A stretch of 11,036 nt of DNA from an uncultured Collinsella sp. (lineage in GTDB: Bacteria > Actinomycetota > Coriobacteriia > Coriobacteriales > Coriobacteriaceae): contig CABVAO010000050.1 in the NCBI GenBank assembly GCA_902496335.1, positions 1 to 11,036 of the forward strand, read 5' to 3'. Shown here piece after piece: positions 1-6,862 of the stretch (position 1 is the stretch's first letter; every line of letters starts with the position of its first letter). The position numbers and the translations under genes are program-made. Under the pieces are notes generated by a model that did no database searches, was not told where the DNA came from, and saw nothing but the letters and a program-made list of their open reading frames with translations.

Positions 1-125
1 GCCACATTAAGTGGCCTTCTTTGCGTGCGGAACTCATTTTGAGCAAACACCCGCCCTGCCGGGGCTTCCGGGTTCCGTGACGACTCGGCCGTTCGGGTCA
101 GGTGGGGCTGATAAAAATAGAGTGA
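1..125. other. Intergenic left edge, no gene supported
   Basis: No credible coding region is visible. Open frames here lack ribosome sites and run through the terminator that follows. A short perfect inverted repeat, GCCAC (1-5) and GTGGC (11-15) around the loop ATTAA, opens the window; it may be the tail of a feature lying outside. The rest is GC-rich and unremarkable, and could be the 3' untranslated end of an upstream gene. Confidence 0.5.
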
Positions 126-154
126 ATGGGCGCGCCGTTGGCGCGTCCATTTTT
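126..154 (+). terminator. Rho-independent terminator of an upstream gene outside the window
   Basis: An 11-bp stem, ATGGGCGCGCC (126-136) and GGCGCGTCCAT (140-150), has one G-U pair and a 3-nt loop GTT. It is followed by a run of T (150-154). The geometry is that of an intrinsic terminator reading rightward. An A-rich stretch before the stem (about 112-119) means it could also act weakly leftward. Confidence 0.75.
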
Positions 155-162
155 GTGCGGGC

Positions 163-185
163 GACAAAGGGACTGTCCCTTTGTC
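163..185. repeat. Perfect 23-bp palindrome, REP-like
   Basis: Arms GACAAAGGGAC (163-173) and GTCCCTTTGTC (175-185) are perfectly complementary around a single central T. The GGGAC-GTCCC core resembles short palindromic intergenic repeats that occur in many copies in various bacterial genomes; that resemblance is from memory. Only one copy is present in this window. It lies directly after the terminator and before the ATPase promoter region. Confidence 0.6.
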
Positions 186-301
186 ACATTGCAATAAATG
201 TGATGAAAGTGTGGCGAAATAAGCTAAAACTTCCGTAAATGTGATAAATGTCACGTTTTACCTAGGGTAAAATGTGGGAAATATCACGTTTACGGAAGTT
301 T
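184..301. promoter_or_regulatory. Large dyad and TAAATGTGAT repeats upstream of the DUF4143 ATPase
   Basis: A near-palindrome of 75 bp is centred on position 264. Its outer arms are 227-246 and 282-301 (19 of 20 positions complementary; core AAACTTCCGTAAA / TTTACGGAAGTTT). Its inner arms are 252-262 and 266-276 (10 of 11, the exception being G-T). TAAATGTGAT occurs as a direct repeat at 195-204 and 236-245, and nearly inverted at 283-292. A third dyad is TCACATT (184-190) / AATGTGA (197-203). TAAAAT at 268-273 is a possible -10 box but has no clear -35. The dyad ends 19 bp before the ATPase start, so autoregulation or binding of a dimeric protein is the simplest reading. A decayed mini-element is an alternative. 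Confidence 0.6.
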
Positions 302-320
302 CTTTGCGGGAGGTTCGGTC

Positions 321-1685
321 ATGCAGCGAGATATCATTGCCAAGCTTAACGCTTGGAAAGCGTCAGAATATCGTAAGCCGCTTATCCTTAAGGGGGCGCG
401 CCAGGTTGGAAAGACGTGGGCGCTTAAGGAGTTCGGCCGAACCTCGTACCTCAATTTTGTGTATCTGACGCTCGAGGAGCCGTCACCTGGGGTACAGAGC
501 GAGTACGCTCAGTTTTTCGAAGGTACACGCGATCCTCGACGGATCATCTCAAATCTTTCCCTGGCACTTGGACAGCCTATCGATCCTGGCGAGACGCTGC
601 TTATTATTGATGAGATCCAGGATTGTCCTTCTGCAGTCGGTGCCCTTAAATACTTCTGTGACGAGGCCCCCGAGTATCACGTCGCATGCGCAGGGTCTTT
701 GTTGGGCGTTCTCTTGTCCCGTGAGACCAGCGCTTTTCCGGTGGGAAAGGTCGAGTTCATGGAGATGCGCCCCATGAGCTTTTCCGAGTTTCTGAAAGCC
801 GAGGGCGCTGCAAACTACGACGAATACCTTGGCGGCCTGGATCAGATCGAGACAGTGCCCGATTTCTTCCATGTCCGTCTCGTCGAGCATCTTCGTCGTT
901 ATTTTGCATGCGGCGGCATGCCAGAGGCTCTTGGCCGGTGGGTGGAGACGGGCGATATCGTTCAGGTCGATAAGGTGTTGTCTGATCTCTTGGATTCCTA
1001 CGAGCGCGATTTTGCCAAGCATGGCGGCCGTGCGCAGTTCGCCAAGCTTTCGCAAATATGGAACTCGATTCCAGCTCAGTTGGCGCGCGAGAACAAAAAG
1101 TTCGTTTGGGGTGCGGTGCGCGAGGGGGCTCGTGCTCGAGAATACGAGGATGCTCTGGAATGGCTTGCCGATGCTGGGCTCATCACGGCGGTTCGCCTTA
1201 ATGCTGCCGGTGGTGTGCCGCTCTCTGCGTACGATGACCTCAAGGCATTTAAAGTCTACTGTCTTGATGTCGGCTTGCTGCGCCGCATGGCAAGGCTGGA
1301 TGCGTCCGCTTTTGCCATCTCGGATGCGCTATTTTCGGAGTTCAAAGGTTCGTTCGCCGAGAACTATGTGCTTCAGGCATTACTTTCACAGTTAGATGCT
1401 GCTCCGCGTTATTGGACAAACGAGAAGCCGAAGCACGAAGTTGATTTTTTGATTCAAGTCGGAAACGAAATCGTTCCCGTCGAGGTCAAATCGGGAGAGG
1501 TCGTTCATTCCAAGAGCCTTAAGTACTATGCCGACAAGCATGCGGAGACGACTCCATTGAGGGTCCGCTACTCACTTAAGAACCTAAAGCTCGACGACGG
1601 GGTGCTCAACATTCCGTTGTATTTGGCTGATCGATCTGTCCCTCTTATCAAAAAGGCGCTTGATTGTGCACATCTTGACGTTTAG
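321..1685 (+). CDS. Stand-alone AAA ATPase with C-terminal DUF4143 domain
   Basis: A 454-residue protein of the AAA_14/DUF4143 type, a large and mostly uncharacterised prokaryotic ATPase family. Walker A is GARQVGKT (25-32), preceded by the family-typical LILKGARQVGK. Walker B is LLIIDEIQ (93-100), and a sensor-like CAGSLLGV stretch lies near 123-130. The C-terminal DUF4143 part carries a PD-(D/E)xK nuclease-like pattern: HEVDF (E373, D375), then EVK (E388, K390). Whether it is an active nuclease is not known. Length is normal for the family, so the gene looks intact. The start is supported by GGGAGG seven bases before the ATG. It has no operon partner: it faces the AraC gene, with 64 bp between the stops and no terminator hairpin seen there. 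Third codon positions are visibly richer in T and A than in the transporter genes, which may indicate transfer. Cellular role unassigned. Confidence 0.9.
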   Translation: MQRDIIAKLNAWKASEYRKPLILKGARQVGKTWALKEFGRTSYLNFVYLTLEEPSPGVQSEYAQFFEGTRDPRRIISNLSLALGQPIDPGETLLIIDEIQDCPSAVGALKYFCDEAPEYHVACAGSLLGVLLSRETSAFPVGKVEFMEMRPMSFSEFLKAEGAANYDEYLGGLDQIETVPDFFHVRLVEHLRRYFACGGMPEALGRWVETGDIVQVDKVLSDLLDSYERDFAKHGGRAQFAKLSQIWNSIPAQLARENKKFVWGAVREGARAREYEDALEWLADAGLITAVRLNAAGGVPLSAYDDLKAFKVYCLDVGLLRRMARLDASAFAISDALFSEFKGSFAENYVLQALLSQLDAAPRYWTNEKPKHEVDFLIQVGNEIVPVEVKSGEVVHSKSLKYYADKHAETTPLRVRYSLKNLKLDDGVLNIPLYLADRSVPLIKKALDCAHLDV

Positions 1686-1749
1686 ATCCTGGGTGAGCTG
1701 ACGGGCGGCGGCTAATTAATCGCTCCGTTACGGCCAGGTAGCTTGGGCC

Positions 1750-2754
1750 TTAGCGATGCTTGCTTCGCCAAGCCGTGGGTGTCATGCCGGCGTATTGTTT
1801 GAAGGCTTGGGCGAAGGCGGCTTGCTGAGGGTAGTCGAGCCGCTCTGCCACCTGCGCTATCGTGAGCGCGCTATCGGCCAAAAGGTCCTGTGCTCGCTCC
1901 ATGCGGCGTCTGCGAATGTAGGCGCCCAGGGACTCGCCAGTTTGGGCCTTAAAGGTGGCGCATAGTTTGGAGCGGCTTGTGTAGAGCCTCTCGGCCACCT
2001 CGTTGATACCCACACGTCTGCCTTTGTCGAGCGCGCGCTCAACCATTGCCGTTGCTTCTTCGGCAATGGTTATGCTGACGCGTGTGTCTGCCGCCTGCCG
2101 CGCCTGCTTGTGGGCCGCGCGCGAACAGGCGAGCTCCGCGACCATGGTCTCCACGATGCCCTGCATATAGACGCGTCCGCCTACGGTGCGGGCGCGTTCC
2201 TCGTTAATCCGGCGCAGCGTGTGGCAGATAGCAGACGTCGCTTCCTCGTGCCATGGCTCGACAAACGCCTCAAAGATTCCCGCGAACTCGGTGGGATAGC
2301 GGTGCTCCAGTTCGTCAAAATATCCAGGCAAAAAGAGTACCGAGCGCGAGTGATAAAGCTCCCCCGCAAACAGCGGGCTTAATTCCTCGCCACAGCTATC
2401 TTGGATAAAGCTGCAAACGGCATTGTTTGGCCACGGTCCATGCAATGGTTTAAGGTTCGCGGGCGTTATGCCAGCCTCGGGCATGCATGTAAGTGTGGGC
2501 GCGCTGACCTCGCTCACGCAGGCGTATGGCTCGGGTGTGTATTCGGCCAAGTACATATCGTGCGTCGGGGTGATGAAATGCTCCATGACAATGCAGGCAG
2601 GGGAGAGAGGCATGATCCATGCGCGGCCGTGCGCCCGGTCGTTTGCCACCTCGCCGGTAAAGACGGCGCCCTTGCCGGTAAGCTCCAGGCCAAACTGCTC
2701 AAACTGCGGTGCGTAGAGCTCGGTTATGTCGGTCGCTGCCCGCCGCATTTGCAA
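1750..2754 (-). CDS. AraC/XylS-family transcriptional regulator
   Basis: A DNA-binding regulator of about 334 residues. The C-terminal 100 residues form the AraC double helix-turn-helix. The first HTH is around INEVAERLYTSRSKLCATFK (249-268). The second is LTIAQVAERL followed by FAQAFKQYAGMTPTAWR (297-331), with the usual F-x-x-x-F-K and G-x-T-P signature. The N-terminal 230 residues are not a cupin I can recognise and presumably sense a ligand. Start choice: TTG at 2754 has an AAGGGA site six to seven bases upstream, while ATG at 2748 (two residues shorter) leaves that site about 12 bases away, so TTG is slightly preferred. It is divergent from the ABC transporter pair across 114 bp and probably controls it, in the manner of the YbtA/PchR regulators of siderophore transport. 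The ligand is unknown. Confidence 0.9.
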   Translation of the reverse strand: MQMRRAATDITELYAPQFEQFGLELTGKGAVFTGEVANDRAHGRAWIMPLSPACIVMEHFITPTHDMYLAEYTPEPYACVSEVSAPTLTCMPEAGITPANLKPLHGPWPNNAVCSFIQDSCGEELSPLFAGELYHSRSVLFLPGYFDELEHRYPTEFAGIFEAFVEPWHEEATSAICHTLRRINEERARTVGGRVYMQGIVETMVAELACSRAAHKQARQAADTRVSITIAEEATAMVERALDKGRRVGINEVAERLYTSRSKLCATFKAQTGESLGAYIRRRRMERAQDLLADSALTIAQVAERLDYPQQAAFAQAFKQYAGMTPTAWRSKHR

Positions 2755-2792
2755 AAGCGTCCCTTTCCTTTGCAGAAACGTCCACGCCTGGC

Positions 2793-2849
2793 TTGATTGT
2801 GAGCCATGGCTAACACATCAATGATAAGTTGATTGAGGTTAACTCTCAA
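2793..2849. promoter_or_regulatory. Divergent regulatory region with two dyads and GGYTAAC repeats
   Basis: Two imperfect dyads lie between the AraC gene and the ABC genes. The first is TTGAT (2793-2797) / ATCAA (2817-2821), nested around the perfect palindrome AGCCATGGCT (2802-2811). The second is TTGAG (2833-2837) / CTCAA (2845-2849) around GTTAAC. GGCTAAC (2808-2814) and GGTTAAC (2837-2843) form a direct repeat 29 bp apart, close to three helical turns, as is typical for AraC-family binding. No convincing -35/-10 pair was found in either direction. Confidence 0.55.
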
Positions 2850-2868
2850 GCCGTTAGAAAGGAATCTC

Positions 2869-4695
2869 ATGGCAAAGGGATCAGAAAGGGAAGGCGGCGG
2901 TATCGGCGAGCTGCTTGCATATGCCGGCGACCGTAAATTCCTAACGTATTTGGGCATGGCGCTCTCGGCGCTCTCGCAGCTGCTGAGCTTTGGCCCGTAC
3001 GTGTGCATTTGGCTTGTCGCGCGAGACCTTATCGCTGTGGTGCCTAACTGGAGCGAAGCCACCGATATCGCGATGTATGGCTGGTGGGCCGTGGGTTTTG
3101 CCCTGGCAAGCATCGTAGTTTATTTCGTTGGGCTCATGTGCACGCACCTGTCTGCGTTTCGCTGCGCGTCCAATATCCGCAAGACTACGAGCGAGCACCT
3201 GCTTAAGCTGCCGCTTGGCTACTTTGACACGCACGCCACCGGTGAGCTGCGCCGTATTGTAGACGGATGCGCCGCCTCCACCGAGACCCTGCTCGCACAC
3301 ATGCTGCCCGATATCGCGGGCGCCGCCGCCATGGTCGCAGGTCTGCTCGTGCTGCTTTTCGCCTTGGATTGGCGCTTGGGCGCGGCATGCCTCATCTCGG
3401 TGGCCATTTCGTTTGGCGCCATGGCCACCATGATGGGCGGCAAAGGCGCCGAGTTCATGAAGGCCTACATGGGAGCGCTGGTCAAGATGAACAAGACCGG
3501 CACCGAATACGTACGCGGCATCCCCGTGGTCAAGGTGTTTCAGCAGACGGTCTACTCCTTTAAGGCCTTCCACGATGCGATCGCCGAATACGCCGACACG
3601 GCACAAAACTATGCGGGCACGTTCTGCCGAGGTCCGCAGGTACTCAACCTTACCGCGCTCAATGGTCTTGTGGCATTCCTGTTACCCGTGGCGTTGCTGT
3701 TGGCGCCGGGCGAGACGGACTTCGCGCATTTTATGGCCAACTTCACGTTTTACGCGATATTTTCGGCCGTGGTGCCGACGGCCATGACCAAACTCATGTT
3801 TGTGGGCGAGGCCTCTCAGATGAGCGCCGATTCGCTGGCTCGTATTCGAAGCGTCATGGATTCCAAGCAGCTCTCCGTGCCCGCCCAACCCAAGCACCCT
3901 GCCGGCGGCGACGTGCGATTTGAGGACGTGAGCTTTACGTACGAGGGTGCCGAAGCGCCTGCCGTTAGCCATGCGAGTTTTAGCGTTTCCGCTGGTAGCA
4001 CCCTCGCCCTGGTGGGTCCTTCGGGTGGCGGCAAGTCAACCTGCGCAAGCCTGATCCCGCGTTTTTGGGATGTTTCCTCGGGTCGAGTGCTCGTAGGCGG
4101 TGTGGACGTTCGCGATATGGATCCGCATGATCTTATGGACCAGGTGGCCTTTGTGTTTCAGACTAACCAGCTGTTCCGGCAAACACTTGCCGATAACGTG
4201 CGCGCCTCCAAGCCTACGGCCACTGACGACGAGGTGCGTGCGGCCCTCTCCGCAGCTCAGTGCGATGACATTGTGGCCAAGCTCCCACAGGGCATCAATA
4301 CCATGCTCGGTGCCGGCGGAGCATATCTTTCGGGAGGCGAGGTCCAGCGCGTGGCACTCGCCCGCGCGATCCTTAAAGACGCGCCCATCGTGGTGCTCGA
4401 CGAGGCCACGGCGTTTGCCGATCCCGAGAACGAGGCGCTCATCCAGCGCGCCTTTAGCAAGCTGGCGGCGGGTCGCACGGTCATTATGATTGCGCACCGA
4501 CTCTCGACTGTAGTGGGCGCAGACCAAATCGTGGTGCTCAACCAGGGCAGCGTGCAGGAGTCGGGTACCCATGCCGAGTTACTGTCCCAAGAGGGTCTGT
4601 ATGCCAAGATGTGGGCCGAATACGAACAGGCCGCGAGCTGGAAAATCACTGCAGCGACCGCGGATGCCGCCGTCACGAAGGGAGGCGAGGCCTAA
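2869..4695 (+). CDS. ABC transporter half-size permease/ATPase, first of a pair
   Basis: A 608-residue type IV (exporter-fold) ABC half-transporter: six hydrophobic segments in residues 20-315, then a complete nucleotide-binding domain. Walker A is GPSGGGKST (383-391), the Q-loop glutamine is Q431, the signature is LSGGE (487-491), Walker B is IVVLDE (507-512) with catalytic E512, and the H-loop is H543. The D-loop reads AFADPE rather than SALD. The chosen start is ATG 2869, with AGAAAGGA five bases upstream; a TTG at 2833 in frame has no ribosome site. It abuts the second ABC gene as TAAATG, so the products very likely form a heterodimer. With a divergent AraC regulator, this layout recalls YbtPQ-type metallophore transport, but the fold is also used for export of drugs or peptides, and the substrate cannot be read from sequence. 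Confidence 0.93.
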   Translation: MAKGSEREGGGIGELLAYAGDRKFLTYLGMALSALSQLLSFGPYVCIWLVARDLIAVVPNWSEATDIAMYGWWAVGFALASIVVYFVGLMCTHLSAFRCASNIRKTTSEHLLKLPLGYFDTHATGELRRIVDGCAASTETLLAHMLPDIAGAAAMVAGLLVLLFALDWRLGAACLISVAISFGAMATMMGGKGAEFMKAYMGALVKMNKTGTEYVRGIPVVKVFQQTVYSFKAFHDAIAEYADTAQNYAGTFCRGPQVLNLTALNGLVAFLLPVALLLAPGETDFAHFMANFTFYAIFSAVVPTAMTKLMFVGEASQMSADSLARIRSVMDSKQLSVPAQPKHPAGGDVRFEDVSFTYEGAEAPAVSHASFSVSAGSTLALVGPSGGGKSTCASLIPRFWDVSSGRVLVGGVDVRDMDPHDLMDQVAFVFQTNQLFRQTLADNVRASKPTATDDEVRAALSAAQCDDIVAKLPQGINTMLGAGGAYLSGGEVQRVALARAILKDAPIVVLDEATAFADPENEALIQRAFSKLAAGRTVIMIAHRLSTVVGADQIVVLNQGSVQESGTHAELLSQEGLYAKMWAEYEQAASWKITAATADAAVTKGGEA

Positions 4696-6453
4696 ATGTT
4701 CGCCTCATTCCAAAAGAAGTATTTCCTATCCGATAAAGGCGTCGCCGGCGTAAAACGCGGCATTTTCTGGACCACGCTCACCAATCTCATTACCATGGCC
4801 GGCATGGGCTTTTTATTCCTGGTTATGGCCGGCTTTGTCGAGCATCTCACCAGCGGGGCTGACCTGCCGGATGCCCTGCCGATCGTGGGCGGCCTCCTGG
4901 TCTTTTTCGTGTTGCTCTTTGCCTCTAACTGGCAGCAGTATTACTACACCTACTGCATCTTTTACGAGGAGTGCGGCAAGCAGCGTATGGAGATTGCCGA
5001 GCGCTTGCGCAAGCTGCCGCTGTCGTTTTTTGGTCGTCGTGATCTGGCCGATTTAACCGAGACCATCATGGGTGACGTCCAGGCCATGGAGCACGCCTAC
5101 AGCCACGTGCTGGGAGAGCTTTGGGGTGCTATCATCGCAAGCGCCATTGTGTTCGTGGCGTCGCTGTTCTTTTGCTGGCAGCTGGCGATTGCGGCGTTTT
5201 GGAGCGTTCCCGTGGCCTTTGCCGTGCTGTATCTAACACGCGGCCCCATGACTCCAGTGTTCGATCGCGTGCGTGCCGAGAAGGTCAAGGTTACCGAGGC
5301 GATTCAGGAGACGCTCGACTGCGTTCACGAGATCCGCGCCACCAACCAGGAGGCCCATTATCTTGAGGGTCTCAACGGCGTGATCGATGCCGAGGAGCGC
5401 GAGACCACCAAGGGCGAGCTCGCTAACGGGCTTTTGGTCAACTCCGCCTTTGTCATCTTGCGTCTGGGCATTGCCACCACGTTGGTCACGGGCGCCGCGA
5501 TGGTCGCCTCCGGGCAGGTCGACTTTTTGGTGATGTTTGCCTTCCTGCTTATGGTGAGCCGTATCTATGCACCCTTTGACCAGGCGTTAATGTTAATGTC
5601 CGAGCTGTTTGCCGCCGAGTCGTCTGCCAAACGCATGCGTTCTATCATGGAAGAGCCTGTGGCGCGGGGCAGCGAGAAATTTGAGCCCGTGGGCCACGAT
5701 GTGGTGTTCGATCACGTGGCATTTGGCTATGGTGCGGGCGAGGACGGCCGTGCCGGCGAGAAAGTTTTTACCGATGTGAGCTTTACCGCCAAGGAAGGCG
5801 AAGTTACGGCGCTGGTCGGTCCTTCGGGTTCCGGTAAGTCTACGGTGAGCCGCCTGGCCGCGCGCTTTTGGGATGCCACCGAAGGCACGGTCACCGTGGG
5901 TGGCGTGGATGTTGCGGGCGTTGATCCCGAGGTGCTGCTGCGCGACTACGCCATTGTGTTCCAAGACGTGCTGCTCTTTGACGACACGGTGATGGGAAAC
6001 ATCCGCCTCGGGCGTCGTGATGCCACCGATGAGGAAGTGCTTGCGGCCGCGCGTGCCGCCAACTGCGACGAGTTCGTGAACCGCATGCCGCAGGGCTACG
6101 ACACCATGATTGGCGAGAACGGCTCCAAGCTGTCCGGCGGTGAGCGCCAGCGCATCTCTATCGCCCGTGCGCTGCTCAAAGACGCGCCTATCGTGCTGTT
6201 GGACGAGGCGACGGCGAGCTTGGATGTGGAGAACGAGACCGTGGTGCAACAGGCACTTTCTCGTCTGCTTGCAGGCAAGACGGTTATCGTTATTGCCCAC
6301 CGTATGCGTACGGTGGAAAATGCCGACAAAATCGTTGTACTCAAGGATGGTGTGGTTGCCGAGCAGGGTTCTCCGGCGCAGCTCAAGGCGGCAGGTGGAG
6401 AATTCGCACGCATGGTTGCGCTGCAAAAGGAAGCGGCTGCTTGGCAGCTGTAG
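4696..6453 (+). CDS. ABC transporter half-size permease/ATPase, second of a pair
   Basis: A 585-residue partner of the preceding half-transporter. Six hydrophobic segments lie in residues 24-300 (for example 24-46, 61-80, 143-160 and 276-296), and the ATPase domain spans about 335-585. Walker A is GPSGSGKST (375-383), the Q-loop is Q423, the signature is LSGGE (479-483), Walker B is IVLLDE with catalytic E504, and the H-loop is H535. Both nucleotide sites of the presumed heterodimer therefore look competent; neither subunit has a degenerate catalytic glutamate. The ATG directly follows the TAA of the first gene, and the ribosome site GGGAGG lies inside the end of that gene, indicating translational coupling. 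The pair is equal in architecture but diverged in sequence, so it is not a recent tandem duplication. Substrate unknown; metal-chelate import is a context-based guess. Confidence 0.93.
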   Translation: MFASFQKKYFLSDKGVAGVKRGIFWTTLTNLITMAGMGFLFLVMAGFVEHLTSGADLPDALPIVGGLLVFFVLLFASNWQQYYYTYCIFYEECGKQRMEIAERLRKLPLSFFGRRDLADLTETIMGDVQAMEHAYSHVLGELWGAIIASAIVFVASLFFCWQLAIAAFWSVPVAFAVLYLTRGPMTPVFDRVRAEKVKVTEAIQETLDCVHEIRATNQEAHYLEGLNGVIDAEERETTKGELANGLLVNSAFVILRLGIATTLVTGAAMVASGQVDFLVMFAFLLMVSRIYAPFDQALMLMSELFAAESSAKRMRSIMEEPVARGSEKFEPVGHDVVFDHVAFGYGAGEDGRAGEKVFTDVSFTAKEGEVTALVGPSGSGKSTVSRLAARFWDATEGTVTVGGVDVAGVDPEVLLRDYAIVFQDVLLFDDTVMGNIRLGRRDATDEEVLAAARAANCDEFVNRMPQGYDTMIGENGSKLSGGERQRISIARALLKDAPIVLLDEATASLDVENETVVQQALSRLLAGKTVIVIAHRMRTVENADKIVVLKDGVVAEQGSPAQLKAAGGEFARMVALQKEAAAWQL

Positions 6454-6468
6454 GAAAGGGGGCCAAGA

Positions 6469-6499
6469 TTTCCAAAGGTTAACTTTGGTTGACCATAAT
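6469..6499 (+). promoter_or_regulatory. Candidate promoter/operator for the small protein-ATPase unit
   Basis: A perfect 6-bp inverted repeat, CCAAAG (6472-6477) / CTTTGG (6483-6488), surrounds GTTAA. GGTTAAC (6477-6483) and GGTTGAC (6487-6493) form a direct repeat exactly 10 bp apart. CATAAT at 6494-6499 is a possible -10 box, with a weak TTTCCA (6469-6474) as -35. The AGGTTAACT core (6476-6484) is identical to 2836-2844 in front of the ABC pair. No T-run follows the hairpin, so a terminator is unlikely. Confidence 0.45.
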
Positions 6500-6526
6500 A
6501 GTTCGACTAAACTAGTCTCAAAAGCG

Positions 6527-6583
6527 TGCTCGAGCAAACTAATGAACTCGGGTGCTAAGGCACCATGCCGCGCTTGTGCGGCA
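6527..6583 (+). promoter_or_regulatory. Structured leader upstream of the DUF6110-like gene
   Basis: Three consecutive inverted repeats are packed into the leader. TGCTCGAGCA (6527-6536) is a perfect palindrome. GGTGC (6551-6555) / GCACC (6560-6564) encloses a 4-nt loop. TGCCGC (6566-6571) / GCGGCA (6578-6583) encloses a 6-nt loop and ends three bases before the ribosome site. I do not recognise a known riboswitch; I looked for the yybP-ykoY and NiCo consensus elements and did not see them. Confidence 0.4.
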
Positions 6584-6598
6584 AAAGGGAGAAGCAAC

Positions 6599-6844
6599 AT
6601 GAAGAAGTCGACTTTTAACACCCTGCTTGTCGGTGGCGGTTTTCTGCTTGGTACGGCCGGCATCAAGCTGCTCACCAGCGCTCCGGTAAAGAACGCCTGT
6701 GTGCAGGGTATCGCGTGCGGCATGCGCATCAAGAACGGCTACCAGGACATGGTCGAGCAGGCCAAGGCCAATGTCGATGACATGGTTGCCGAGGCTGCCT
6801 ACATCACCCAGAGCGAGGCCGCTGCTGACGAGGCAGCCGAGTAG
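6599..6844 (+). CDS. Small one-TM protein, DUF6110-like, partner of the P-type ATPase
   Basis: An 81-residue protein. The N-terminal lysines are followed by one hydrophobic, glycine-rich segment (about residues 8-26: TLLVGGGFLLGTAGIKLL). Next come a basic/amphipathic stretch with two cysteines (C34, C40), a helical charged region, and an acidic alanine-rich tail. From memory this matches the DUF6110 family, whose members are often found next to metal P-type ATPases; I cannot confirm it by search. The start ATG has GGGAG seven bases upstream. The gene ends 18 bp before the ATPase start, and since the ATPase itself has only a weak ribosome site, the two are probably translated together. The role is unknown; an accessory subunit, metal-handling factor or anchor for the ATPase would fit. 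The C34/C40 spacing is suggestive only. Confidence 0.8.
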   Translation: MKKSTFNTLLVGGGFLLGTAGIKLLTSAPVKNACVQGIACGMRIKNGYQDMVEQAKANVDDMVAEAAYITQSEAAADEAAE

Positions 6845-6862
6845 TACTCCCAGGCACAAACA

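Noticed and set aside
1..37. Minus-strand frame leaving the window (MSSARKEGHLMW)
   Set aside because: Only 12 codons are visible and there is no ribosome site before the ATG. It cannot be supported from this sequence alone.
11..238. Open frame of 75 codons starting with GTG at the left edge
   Set aside because: It has no ribosome site and runs straight through the terminator hairpin at 126-154 and the palindrome at 163-185. The product shows no recognisable features.
2833..2868. N-terminal extension of the first ABC transporter from TTG 2833
   Set aside because: There is no ribosome site before TTG 2833, and the segment overlaps the dyad TTGAG/CTCAA. ATG 2869 has a good AGAAAGGA site.
6454..6598. 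Known metal riboswitch (yybP-ykoY or NiCo type) before the DUF6110-like gene
   Set aside because: The conserved consensus segments of these riboswitches could not be found; only generic hairpins are present.
5593..6732. Long minus-strand open frame (379 codons) opposite the second ABC gene
   Set aside because: It is antisense to a clearly conserved ATPase domain, rich in His and Arg as expected of a complementary shadow, and has no family resemblance.
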